The position numbers were made by a program, and so were the translations under genes. Source: Bagarius yarrelli (lineage: Eukaryota; Chordata; Actinopteri; Siluriformes; Sisoridae). From it: a stretch of 64,000 nucleotides of DNA. The notes beneath the pieces were generated by a model. It did no database searches. It had not been told where the DNA came from and worked only from the letters and a program-made list of their open reading frames with translations. Location of the stretch: positions 248,001 to 312,000 of the forward strand of contig VCAZ01000137.1 in assembly GCA_005784505.1 (NCBI GenBank), read 5' to 3'. This document shows positions 53,150 to 63,014 of this stretch, one piece after another. Position 1 is the first letter of the stretch. Each line of letters begins with the position of its first letter.

Positions 53150-54620
53150 GGTGTGTGTTCCTCTACTCATTAGGCACTAATTAGAAAAAGTATGAATGCT
53201 GTATAGGGTCTCTTTTTGCTTTCAGAAGAAGCTTACGTCTTTGTGGTGTAAATTCTACAAGATGTTGGAACATTCCTTTAAGCGTCTGGTCCAAGCTAAC
53301 AAGATTATATACAATTTCTGCATTTAAATATTTCCCTGTTTACCACATTCCAAAAATTAAAGAGCATTATTATTTTTAAGAAACCACAAGAACCGAGAAC
53401 CATGTTATGAGAACTTATGCCTTGTGACATGGTGCATCATGCTGAAAGATTATGAAAAATGTAGCCATGGGGCTGCACATAGTCAGCAACGATAGTTAAA
53501 ACAGTCTGTGGCTTGATGATAAGTTGGTATTAACAGGCTCAAATTTCCCTAAGAATACGTTCCACACATCAGCACACCACCTCCACCAGCCTGTGTTAAT
53601 TCTGCCTTAGAGGAAATCAGGATTCAGAGCAGACCAGGCTTTATTTTTGGTAACTTCTCTAAAGTTTTTATGAGCGTATGTCCAGTTAAACTTCTGATTT
53701 ATAATACATGTGGAACTTAGTCTTCTGCTTTAAGTATATCTGCTTTAAGTCTACCTGTGGACTTAGTCTTCTGCTTTAAGTCTACCTGCTTTAAGTCTAC
53801 CTGTGGACTTAGTCTTTTGCTTTCAGTCTACCTGCTTTAAGTCTACCTGTGGACTTGGTCTTCTGCTTTAAGTCTACCTGCTTTAAGTCTACCTGTGGAC
53901 TTAGTCTTTTGCTTTAAGTCTACCTGCTTTAAGTCTACCTGTGGACTTAGTCTTCTGCTTTAAGTCTACCTGCTTTAAGTCTACCTGTGGACTTAGTCTT
54001 TTGCTTTAAGTCTACCTGCTTTAAGTCTACCTGTGGACTTAGTCTTCTGCTTTAAGTCTACCTGCTTTAAGTCTACCTGTGGACTTAGTCTTCTGCTTTA
54101 AGTCTACCTGCTTTAAGTCTACCTGCTTTAAGTCTACCTGTGGACTTAGTCTTTTGCTTTAAGTCTACCTGCTTTAAGTCTACCTGTGGACTTAGTCTTT
54201 TGCTTTAAGTCTACCTGCTTTAAGTCTACCTGTGGACTTAGTCTTTTGCTTTAAGTCTACCTGCTTTAAGTCTACCTGTGGACTTAGTCTTTTGCTTTAA
54301 GTCTACCTGCTTTAAGTCTACCTGTGGCCTCAAGGTTTGATGTATTGTGCATCCTGAGTTGTTATTTTGCTTATTAATTTTGCACAGAATGAGTTTCTGA
54401 AGTTTTTCTGTCAGCTAAAACCCAGTGTTGCTGTTCTTTGTTGATCAATAAGGGTTTTTAGTCTGTATTGATAGATTCCCGGTAAAATCTACTGTTGTGT
54501 GTGTGAAACTCGTAGGTGATCAGCAAATTATGCTTAGCACTGTACCATATGGTTGACTAATTAGATAATTGCATGGACAACTTGGGTTACAGTGTTCCTA
54601 ATAAAAAGCTTGGTAAGCTA
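53150..54620 (-). mobile_element. Dead mariner-type element carrying a minisatellite
   Basis: Antisense transposase relics on the plus strand: 'agcgtctggtccaagctaac', 'tgacatggtgcatcatgctg', 'catagtcagcaacgatagtt', 'accacctccaccagcctgtg', 'agagcagaccaggcttta'. After the array comes 'ggcctcaaggtttgatgtat'. It ends near 'cagtgttcctaataaaaag'. The order matches the family relic at 38.4-39.1 kb. Confidence 0.75.
53708..54328 (+). repeat. 46-bp minisatellite, about 13 units
   Basis: Unit 'gtggacttagtcttctgctt' + 'taagtctacctg' + 'ctttaagtctacct'. It is itself built from a duplicated 15-mer 'ctttaagtctacctg'. Units alternate between CTTCTG and CTTTTG variants. Confidence 0.95.
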
Positions 54621-55075
54621 CATTATGTTTAAGGAAATGTATAAATTGTCATGTTTGAGAACTCTTTAAAATGTAGTCATACATTTCCTGTGTTTTCAGC
54701 ATAACAACATCATCCATCAAGCTCTGAAGAGAAAATAATCAGTTCACTAGTAACTCCTGCATGGGAGTAGCTGATTTCAGCTCTAGCATAAAGATCAGCA
54801 ACTGCAATCAGATGTTAGACACTTTCTTTTGCTCCCCTCTGTACGCAGCACCAGAGCTCTACATTTGGCCACCTGTAAGCGTTTAAGGTAACCAACATCA
54901 TGCCTTTCCGGGGTGACACCGCTGTTAAGCTGTGTTGGTCTATCCTTATGTTCTTCCCACATGGGTGTCTTCTCAGTGTCAGCACCTGATCCAGGGGATC
55001 TTTAAGACACACCCTTTAGTGCGCAGTGCACTGGGCTACTTCCAGTGGAGACAATGCTTCCCGTTCCTCACGTCT
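54621..55075. other. No recognised feature
   Basis: Unremarkable DNA. A 65-codon minus-strand frame at 54815-55012 has no domain. Confidence 0.4.
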
Positions 55076-55079
55076 ACAT

Positions 55080-55205
55080 TTCTGGAGCAACTTACATTTA
55101 TTTAATTTTATGCCCACTAGTGGTAATTTGGTGGTGCTGGGAACCTACAATCTTCTGGTTAGCAGTTCATAATCTTAATCACTTGAGCCACCACTTCCTC
55201 TAGTG
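55080..55205 (-). mobile_element. SINE (family B), decayed
   Basis: 'tggagcaacttacatttatt', 'tggtggtgctgggaacctac' and 'taatcacttgagccaccact'. Confidence 0.65.
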
Positions 55206-55365
55206 TAACCCTGTCCAACTTCTGGAAGTGAGGACTGGATTTACAGAAACTTGGAGCCACACAGAAACACATTCCCCAACTGGGGCGAAAACAGTCGAAA
55301 CCCAATAAACGGTGTCTATCGATCCACAGCAAGAAAGTCTTAGAACCTATTTATGACACACCTCC

Positions 55366-57092
55366 AAACTGTGTGTCCTCTCTTAATAAACTGTGTCCTC
55401 TTTTAATAAACTGTGTGTCCTCTTTTAATAAACTGTGTCCTCTCTTAATAAACTGTGTGTCCTCTCTTTAATAAACTGTGTGTCCTCTTTTAATAAACTG
55501 TGTCCTCTCTTAATAAACTGTGTGTCCTCTTTTAATAAACTGTGTGTCCTCCTCTTATAACTCCTGTCTAATAAACTGTGTCCTCTTTAATAACTTGTGT
55601 CCCTCTCTTAATAAACTGTGTCCCCTCTTAAAAAACTGTGTGTCCTCTTTTAATAAACTGTGTGTCCTCTTTAATAACTGTGTGTCCTCTCTTTAATAAA
55701 CTGTGTGTCCCTCCTTAATAAACTGTGTGTCCTCTTTTAATAAACTGTGGTGTCCTCTCTTAATAAACTGTGTCCTATCTTAATAAACTTGTGTCCTCTT
55801 AATCTTAATAAACTGTGTGTCCTATAAACTAAATAAACTGTGTGTCCTCTCTTAATAAACTGTGTGTCCTCTCTTAATAAACTGTGTGTCCTCTCTTAAT
55901 AAACTGTGTGTCCTATAAACTGTGTAATAAAACTGTGTGTCCTCTTAATAAACTTAATAAACTGTGTGTGTCCTCTCTCTTAATAAACTGTGTGTCCTCT
56001 TAATAAACTGTGTGTCCTCTCTAAAAACTGTGTCCTCTCTTAAAACTGTGTGTCCTCTTTAATACGTAAACTGTGTGTCCTCTCTTAATAAACTGTGTGT
56101 CCTCTCTTAATAAACTGTGTGTCCTCTTAAAAAACTGGGTCCTCTCTTAATAAACTGTGTGTCCTATCTTAATAAACTGTGTGTCCTCTCTTAATAAACT
56201 GTGTCCTCTCTTAATAAACTGTGTGTCCTATCTTAATAAACTGTGTGTCCTCTCTTAATAAACTGTGTGTCCTCTTTAATAAACTGTGTGTCCTCTCTTA
56301 ATAAACTGTGTGTCCTATCTCTAATAAACTGTGTCCTCTCTTAATAAACTGTGTGTCCTCTCTTATAACTGTAATAAACTGTGTGTCCCTTATCTTGTCT
56401 TAATAAACTGTGTCCTATAGTAAGAAACTGTGGCCTCTTTAATAAACTGTGTCCTCTCTTAATAAACTGTGTGTCCTCTCTTTAATTGTGTCTAAAAACT
56501 GTGTGTCCTCTCTAATAAACTGTGTGTCCTCTCTTAATAAACTGTGTGTCCTCTTTTAATAATGTGTCCCTCTTAAAAACTGTGTGTCCTCTCTTAATAA
56601 ACTGTGTGTCCTCTCTTAATAAAACGTGTGTGTCCTCTTTTAATAAAACTGTGTGTCCTCTTTAATAAACTGTGTGTCCTCTCTAATAAACTGTGTCCTC
56701 TAATAAACTGTGTGTGTCCTTAATGTGGTGTGTCCTAATAAAACTGTGTCCTCTCTTAATAAACTGTGTGTCCTCTTTTAATAAACTGTGTGTGTCCTCT
56801 CTAATAAACTGTGTGTCCTCTTTTAATAAACTGTGTGTCCTCTCTTAATAAACTGTGTCCTTTTAATAAACTGTGTCCTCTCTTAATAAACTGTGTGTCC
56901 TCTCTTAAATAAACTGTGTACCTCTCTCTAAAAACTGTGTCCCTCCTCTTAAAACTGTGTGTCCTATCTTGTGTTCTTAATAAACTGTGTCCTCTCTTAA
57001 TAAACTGTGTCCTCTCTTAATAAACTGTGTGTCCTCTTTTAATAAACTGTGTGTCCTCTCTTAATAAACTGTGTGTCCTCTCTTAATAAACT
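55366..57092 (+). repeat. 22-bp minisatellite, roughly 80 units, AATAAA-rich
   Basis: Core unit 'aataaactgtgtgtcctctc' + 'tt', with many 18-20-bp variants ('ctgtgtcctctcttaataaa'). Most units carry an AATAAA hexamer followed by TGTGTGTCC and a pyrimidine-rich stretch on the plus strand. Confidence 0.97.
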
Positions 57093-57356
57093 CTAAATAA
57101 ATAGAATGTGTTCTAGTTCATGATCTTAACTGTCTTTCATAGGGGGCTCCTAATTCAATAACCTACAATAACCTTATCTAATTTATTTCAACTGCCTTAA
57201 AAACCTTATAAACCTTAAAAATTAATAATTAGAATATTTCTTTCCATAATCACTTTATGCTTAAAATGCCAGAAGCCATAGGCTGTATATTGTGTCTGTT
57301 TAGAATCAGTATTTTAACTATTTCTGGACATATTGGACTTCAAAATCTAAACTTAT

Positions 57357-57961
57357 AGGGCTGAATGATTAATCGAAATCGAATCGCAATCGAAATTTGA
57401 AACGCTGCTAATAGCTAATTGCAAAAGACTGCGATGTGAATGTGATATAAACCCCAGAGCAAATGCATGGCTGCCTTCTATGAGTGACAGTCATACCAGC
57501 CAATTGAGTGCGCACAGCTTCGTGTGGCCAATCAGCAAAAAAAAATAAAGAAAAGCGTGGTGAAGTGGGATTAAGACTCACGCAGAACTACTGAATGAAG
57601 CTAGACTACCTACCTTAATGTAAAAAGAGCTTGTTTACAGAAGAAAAGGTCTTTTTTTTGTTTTGTTAAAAGTGGCTTGCACTAGAAGATAAATATAATG
57701 GATATAATGGATTGTATAATGGATATTTTCAAAAATTAATAAACGCTGGAATAATTTAATATCTTTTTGTTTTTTTCTTTTTTAATTAAAGTGCATGTAG
57801 GCAACACTGACTATATAATAGCAGCAAGAAGCTAACCACACTGCATCTGCTGGACTAAAAGGAATTAAGGAAGCTATAAAGTGTGTGCTGGACACTATTA
57901 AGAAGAATAAATCGTCATAAAAAATCACAATTAGACATTTTCCCTAAATCACACAGTCCTA
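57357..57961. mobile_element. Non-autonomous hAT element, 0.6 kb
   Basis: Left end 'agggctgaatgattaatcga', right end 'aatcacacagtcct', imperfect inverted repeats. Flanked by AAACTTAT (57349-57356) and AAACTTAC (57962-57969), a 7/8 match to an 8-bp hAT target duplication. Internal CAAT-type sequence, no transposase. Confidence 0.8.
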
Positions 57962-57969
57962 AAACTTAC

Positions 57970-58330
57970 AATTATATAAAACATACAGGTATATACAATT
58001 CAAACGTTTGTCGTGTATTTTTAATAATATCGATCTCTTTATAGGTGTAAATTTACTGACGGTAGCCTGTCCTTATTATACCCAGTCCATCTGCCCCACC
58101 TTCACTTCAGAAACTAATCCTGTTGAACAACTAATTTTTTTTGGTTTGGTTTGAGGCTTTTAAGACCCTTATATGACAAACTGTATGAATTCCAATTAAA
58201 TTAAATATAACATTTCTACAGACTGTCTGATAACGTGTTCACCATGTCAGATTACACAATGGAGATCATTTTTAATATAGAAGTGCAAATAGCAAATAAA
58301 TCTGTTTACAACATAAATTAATATATTTAC
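57970..58330. other. No recognised feature
   Basis: AT-rich intergenic DNA. Confidence 0.4.
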
Positions 58331-58331
58331 G

Positions 58332-58402
<71 letters not shown>
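58331..58402 (+). repeat. (TCTA)n microsatellite
   Basis: About 17 perfect tetranucleotides. Confidence 0.95.
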
Positions 58403-58403
<1 letters not shown>

Positions 58404-58975
58404 ACCCTCTTAGAAATGCATGATCAGTTTACTTCTTTTTTCATCCTGCAGACTATGTTACTCTCTAAAGAACCATAGTACACCATGTTATCACTCCTGC
58501 TGTGCTAAAAATGAACCAGCATACAAATATCTGCTAAGTGGTGGTCACTAATAAACAAGAAAAGTTGAGTGCAACATTTAGATGGGGTAACTACAGTTTA
58601 TGCTTGGTGTGCATGTGAAATAAAAGGGTTAAATAAAGTTTGCACCAACCGTCAAATTTACCAATAGTGTTTATAAAGACTGTCAGTATCTAATAATAAT
58701 AATAACAATAACAATAATAATAATAATATTAGAAAACCGTAAATGTTAGAAAACTTTCCAAATGTGTTGGAACAGTGTGTATTTTGTATAGTGTGTATAT
58801 TATTGGGCTTTTTAAATGTAATTTAAATGTGCACCTGTACACAGTAACACCAGATGCTCAACTAATATTTGTCTTCATTTACAAATAACTTTTGTTTATA
58901 AAAAAAAATAGGGTGCAGTCGTCTTTGCACAATGCAGCAGTAGAGCAACTCTACCCCAATGCAAAAATAACTTCA
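58403..58975. other. No recognised feature
   Basis: AT-rich intergenic DNA with an (AAT)n patch at 58690-58725. Confidence 0.4.
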
Positions 58976-58979
58976 GCAT

Positions 58980-59215
58980 TCAACCACTAAGCCTCCCTCT
59001 TCGGTCAACACCCCCCACCCCCCCACACTTCTTTTCACCTCCCATCTGCTCCCAATGGCAGATGGAGTTGCGTGGCAGATCGGACATCTGCCGCCCCAAA
59101 CAATGGCTCTCTTGTGCAGGCCCCAAGTCTGAGCCAGAGGCGTGCTGCTATTGTGCTCGAGTCATACACATGCAGATCAGCGGCCACGGGGCCAGGATAG
59201 GGGCCAGGCAGCTGA
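58980..59215. promoter_or_regulatory. GC-rich non-coding block downstream of gadd45g
   Basis: Sharp rise in GC with 'aacaatggctctc' (SOX-like), CAGATG/CATCTG E-boxes and no credible frame. It ends at a (CA)n run at 59220-59240. It may be a conserved regulatory element; this is inference from composition and motifs only. Confidence 0.3.
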
Positions 59216-59599
59216 CAGTACACACACACACACACACACACTGCCCCCACAAAGCAAGCATGTGCAAGTACCAAACTTATGACAGCTCGTAGATTTTACC
59301 ACAGTCAGTGACTTGAGCGCAGAAATAAAGACATTAGATGTATATATATTTTACCAGTTTATTTTGTTTTTCTTTCATTTGTTAAAAGTCACAATCATGT
59401 TAGTTAGAATTAAAAATGTATTAGATTTTTTTTTATTTTTTATGATGTCATAATTCTAAAGTGAAACCTTTAGACTTCATTTCTTGTCATAAATATTTCT
59501 AAAGTTAAACCTTTAGAGAATAAGACAAATCTGGAAAGTGGAAAGAAGCACATTGCCGACAATAAGGTACGTTATACTGTGCGGCAATTACGTTTTTTC

Positions 59600-59990
59600 A
59601 AGAAAATGTCCATGATGTTAAGTCCATTTTTCTCCAAAACGTCGCTACGACGCACCACCGCGTCCTCTGCGTGTCTAACGCTTGATGCGAAATTTGCGCT
59701 GTGAAGCACAAACTCGCTTTCTCCTTCCTCTCCAAACCTCATCCGCACAAAGAATGAGGGCCGCTGGGTCGCTCTCGTGGCATGCCCGGCCTCGTTCACA
59801 TAAAGAAGGAGGACCATCTTGGCATGGACGGGACGAGAAGCGACGGAACCGTGAGGCGAAAGGCCACTTCGGGCCTGCATACCCCGCGCTGCCTGGACTG
59901 CATCAGAGCCTCCTCAGAAGCATCCAGGGATGTGAAGATACATCATCAGCATCCTTTCTTCTAAGAATGCATGTATTTCCATTAAGGGTT
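59600..59990. promoter_or_regulatory. CpG-rich block 3' of gadd45g
   Basis: Many CpGs ('cgtcgctacgacgcaccacc', 'gggacgagaagcgacggaac'). Overlapping frames of 60-108 codons on both strands lack recognisable domains. It could be part of the gadd45g 3' UTR (transcribed right to left) or a regulatory block. Confidence 0.3.
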
Positions 59991-60027
59991 AAACAGCCTC
60001 TCGTGTGAGAAGATTCCCATCAGTAGA

Positions 60028-60141
60028 TCAGCGAGCTGGCAGAGTGATCTCTGGAAGCCAGTCGTTAGAGTTGCGGCTTTCTTCGCAGAACATGTGCAGC
60101 TTCTCCAGAGCTGGATCTTCCCATGAACCATCAGCAGGACT
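60028..60141 (-). CDS. gadd45g: gadd45g exon 3 and stop
   Basis: Acceptor 'atttcctcag|agtcct'. Encodes SPADGSWEDPALEKLHMF to ITLPAR. TGA at 60030-60028. Confidence 0.95.
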   Translation of the reverse strand, partial: SPADGSWEDPALEKLHMFCEESRNSNDWLPEITLPAR

Positions 60142-60714
60142 CTGAGGAAATAAAATAAAAATAAAGATAAGTAACTCTGATAAGTAACAACAGCTCTAAA
60201 CTGCGCTGACTGATGATTTAGACCTGTTACGTTAGTTCATGTGACAGGACGTACCGTGATCAGGAGGCAGTGACAGTCTTCAGTTTGATCTTTAGCGCCG
60301 ACTATTTCACCCAGACGCTGCACGTCGTTCACTCTCACGATGCTGATGTCATTATCGAAGCAGAAAGCCTGGATAAGAGTGAAGTGAATTTGGAGCGCGA
60401 TGTCGCACTCGAACTCTTCATCCATGGCCAGGACGCAGAAAGACACGCTGTCTGGATCACTGCAATCAAAAGAAACCAGTGCGTAAGTAACAGTGCAAAC
60501 AGCAGGTGCATAACTCACTCTAATATATATTTATGTGCAATTAAATGCAAGTGCACAACTCGAATACTTACACATTCATCACTTTCGCAGATTCATACAC
60601 GCCGATGGTGAGGCACTCGTTCGTTTTGGCAGACACCAGAAGCTCCTCCAGTGCATTGCCGGTGCCCTGAGCTCTCTCGCTGGGCTTCTGAATGGCGACC
60701 TCCTCAAAAGTCAT
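60028..60714 (-). CDS. gadd45g: GADD45 family protein, gamma type (3 coding exons)
   Basis: Small acidic stress protein of nucleus and cytoplasm. The family binds MAP3K4, PCNA and CDK1/cyclin B and links damage or differentiation cues to growth arrest. Minus-strand exons 60714-60572, 60459-60255 and 60141-60028 join in frame (462 nt, 153 residues plus stop). It starts MTFEEVAIQKPSERAQGTGN. Family core: LTIGVYESAKVMNVDPDSVSF, then DIALQIHFTLIQAFC and the acidic MDEEFE stretch. RVNDVQRLGEIVGA and DPALEKLHMFCEESRNSNDW followed by ITLP match GADD45G better than A or B. In most family members an intron separates the first roughly 15-18 codons; here that region is fused to the next exon. Which teleost paralogue (ga or gb) it is cannot be decided here. 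Confidence 0.95.
60255..60459 (-). CDS. gadd45g: gadd45g exon 2
   Basis: Acceptor 'ttgattgcag|tgatcc', donor 'atcacg|gtacgt'. Encodes DPDSVSFCVLAMDEEFECD to HCLLIT, the conserved fold centre. Confidence 0.95.
60572..60714 (-). CDS. gadd45g: gadd45g exon 1 (fused first two family exons)
   Basis: ATG at 60714-60712. Donor 'aatgt|gtaagt' at 60572/60571, phase 2. Runs without a break from MTFEEV to ESAKVMN. Confidence 0.93.
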
Positions 60715-60813
60715 ATTGTTGGAGTTAAGAGTCGTTTCGACACGTGAACGGTAGAGATGTGGGGATAAGAGTAGTCCGAAAGAGACTGGTGCTGAAACAG
60801 AGTCAGGCGCAGG

Positions 60814-60821
60814 CTTTTATA
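60814..60821 (-). promoter_or_regulatory. gadd45g: gadd45g TATA box
   Basis: Minus strand TATAAAAG, about 100 bp before the ATG. It predicts a start site near 60785-60790 and a 5' UTR of roughly 70 bases. Confidence 0.75.
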
Positions 60822-60860
60822 CTCTTAGACTCGCGTGGCGCATGAAAGGCGCTTGTTCTG

Positions 60861-60897
60861 ATTGGACCGCGCTGCATTGGTATGCTAATGCTATTGT
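60861..60897 (-). promoter_or_regulatory. gadd45g: gadd45g proximal promoter: two CCAAT boxes and octamer-like site
   Basis: ATTGG (CCAAT on the gene strand) at 60861-60865 and 60876-60880, then ATGCTAAT at 60882-60889 (octamer-like) and CTATTGT at 60891-60897 (SOX-like). GADD45A is known to be induced through Oct-1 and NF-Y sites, so this arrangement is in keeping with the family. Confidence 0.6.
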
Positions 60898-60959
60898 CAC
60901 ACTCCGGCTCGTGGCAGATTGATGAAGATAATCCATGGTCTTTTTGTGCTCTGGACTGC

Positions 60960-61378
60960 ATGGTGCTTTAAAACATTTCTATAAAACGAACATAAATTAG
61001 AATTATTTATTTAGATATGAAAATTCAGGTTTGTAGTAAAATGTGTGATTTATCAGAATCAAAGCAACATTTCAGACAAATACTGCTAAAGTTGTGCTTT
61101 AGGTATTTAAACTAGTAAAACTTTAGAATTAGCTGAATTTTTTGTAGATTTTACAATTTCTTGGCAAACAAAAGTTATATTCTAGCTCATTATTATATAA
61201 AACATTTTAGAATTAAAAACAAAAATACTGTATATAGTGTGTATATGTAAAAATAAAATAGAAAAAGTTTTCTATAATTAAATAGACCGTTTACAGCAGC
61301 TGGAAGGAGAGAAAAAAAGAAAGTGTGTATATGAACCCCTTCCCCTCCCCGTGCAAAAGGACAGGTGGAGTGTGGCCA
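60960..61378. other. No recognised feature upstream of gadd45g
   Basis: AT-rich spacer between the promoter and the first motif-rich block. Confidence 0.4.
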
Positions 61379-61379
61379 T

Positions 61380-61560
61380 CTGTAGACACACTGAAACGGC
61401 CCTATTGTCTGTTTAGAAACTTCTAATACAGGACGTCTATAGACATGCAAATGAGTAACGCGTGCCACGAAGCCCTGCCATGCAATCTGGCTGGTTCTGT
61501 GGTCCGAGTCACGTGACACATGGAAGCTTTGCAAAAAGGGATCACTTTGCAAATGCACCT
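61380..61560. promoter_or_regulatory. Candidate enhancer block 1 upstream of gadd45g
   Basis: Motif-dense non-coding block: CTATTGT (61402, SOX-like), TGTTTA (FOX-like), perfect octamer ATGCAAAT (61445-61452), CACGTG (61510-61515) and a TTTGCAAATG near its end. Function is inferred. Confidence 0.35.
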
Positions 61561-61689
61561 GAAAAAAAATAAATAAATGTAAACAAAAACCACGTGTGTT
61601 ATATATAAGATGTGTTGCGTGAATTGCCTCGTGCGAAAAACAAAAAACTCAAAACTGCAACAAAATTTGTGTAGAATTTTAAAACACAA

Positions 61690-61900
61690 CAATATTAACC
61701 AATCAAATCATGATGTTTTGTTCGATCAAACAATGCAATAGCATTAAAGATCGCGCAATAACCGAACGCGGAATAAAACCGGACTGCGGAGAGAGAAATG
61801 TGCGGAGTTTGTGAAAGCAGATTGACGCTAAGAGATTCGGGTCTATTGTTACTGTGCAGAACAGGAGCAGATGGAGGGACCTCAATAGGATACACCCACT
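61690..61900. promoter_or_regulatory. Candidate enhancer block 2 upstream of gadd45g
   Basis: CCAAT, 'aacaatgcaat', 'gatcgcgcaataaccgaacg', CTATTGTT (61843-61850) and CAGATG E-box (61868-61873) in 200 bp. No coding signature. Confidence 0.3.
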
Positions 61901-62259
61901 CCACTTACCCTTTACCCCCCTCACCCTCACCCAGCACCTAAAGCCATTGGTAATCTAACACAGCAAAATAACTAAAATAAAACATAGACATTTGTATTTT
62001 TTTTTTCTTAGGAAAGACATACGACTGACTTACAGCACAACAGTGCAACTTTCCGCATTTTTGCGAATTTACCTCAGTCAGAGAATTACAGTGATACTCG
62101 TGTGTATAAAATATAAACAGATTCACTGAAACATACTGCAAAGTCATCTATAGACTCGTTTTCTTGATCATCAAGTTCTGTGTATGTAAAAAAAGTATTT
62201 GAGAAAGTTAACAGTGAGATATACTGTATAATGTATATGGGCAAATAGAGTATTGCAGA

Positions 62260-62460
62260 AGTCTGAATGAAACGCACTCGCGCGATTTGCATACACGTGA
62301 ACCGCAGATTTGACCTCTGCAGAGGCGCGTGCAGCTCGTCTGCCTCCCTGTATTGTGTGCGCGTCACATCTGCAGCCTGTCCGTCCGTCTCGCGCTGCTG
62401 CGCTGCATGCGTGCTCCCGAGTGACAGGTGGTCGCGCGAACAATTACTTTTAGTACCCTC
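62260..62460. promoter_or_regulatory. Candidate enhancer or CpG island block 3
   Basis: CpG-dense. ATTTGCAT octamer (62285-62292) next to CACGTG (62294-62299), CAGGTG (62425-62430) and GAACAATTAC (SOX-like). Ends at a (CA)n run (62464-62488). It could instead be an unrecognised promoter or first exon. Confidence 0.35.
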
Positions 62461-62620
62461 CCTACACACACACACACACACACACACAGAGTTGTAGATT
62501 AACCCTCATAAATCCGACTTTTTTGAATGGGCTGCCCTGCTTCTTATTGTCCTAGGAGCAACAGCAGGCGCGTGCTACTGTCAGACAGAAAAGGTAAGAC
62601 CTGCGTTACAACAGAGGACA

Positions 62621-62815
62621 TCAGGGGTGTCCAAACTCGGTCCTGGAGGGTCAGGGTGTCCTGCAGAGTTTAGCTCCAACCCTAATCAAACACACCTAAA
62701 CCAACTAATCAAGAAACCAACTTTCTGCGTACACAAGGGTGTTGAGGCAAGTTGGAGCTAAACTCTGCAGGACACCGACCCTCTAGTACCGAGTTTGGAC
62801 ATCCCTGATGTCCTC
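62621..62815. mobile_element. Palindromic MITE-like element (family P), near complete
   Basis: The left arm begins 'aggggtgtccaaactcggtc' and the right arm ends 'ccgagtttggacatccctg', its inverse. The inner arms 'tgcagagtttagctccaac' and 'gttggagctaaactctgca' are perfect inverse copies. The outermost flanks ('acaactgaggacatcaggg' inverse) also mirror each other (62603-62828), so the palindrome may extend further. Confidence 0.85.
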
Positions 62816-62829
62816 AGTTGTAACGCAGA

Positions 62830-63012
62830 TCTTCCCTTTTGGACACCTGATTTAAATGAACGCTGCAACAAATTAATGTTGGCGTTGTAAAAAGAAGTTC
62901 AGGGAATAATTATTTTATTGACTGTTTGGTGGATTTGTAAGCAAATCTGTTCACAATTTTGAGTCTTGAGCAGGTTGGAACAAACAAATTTCCATCGTTT
63001 TCAAAAAAATTA
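62830..63012. other. No recognised feature
   Basis: AT-rich spacer. Confidence 0.4.
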
Positions 63013-63014
63013 AA

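Noticed and set aside
54815..55012. Possible selenoprotein P exon on the minus strand downstream of ccdc152
   Set aside because: The frame lacks Cys/Sec-rich or His-rich features, splice sites in phase, or any SECIS-like sequence nearby.
59572..60008. 102-108-codon frames on both strands next to gadd45g
   Set aside because: CpG-rich sequence gives long frames by low stop frequency. No homology recognised, and both strands are open equally.
61193..61692. Minus-strand frames of 89-121 codons upstream of gadd45g
   Set aside because: They cross AT-rich low-complexity sequence and the candidate enhancer block. No domain or start context.
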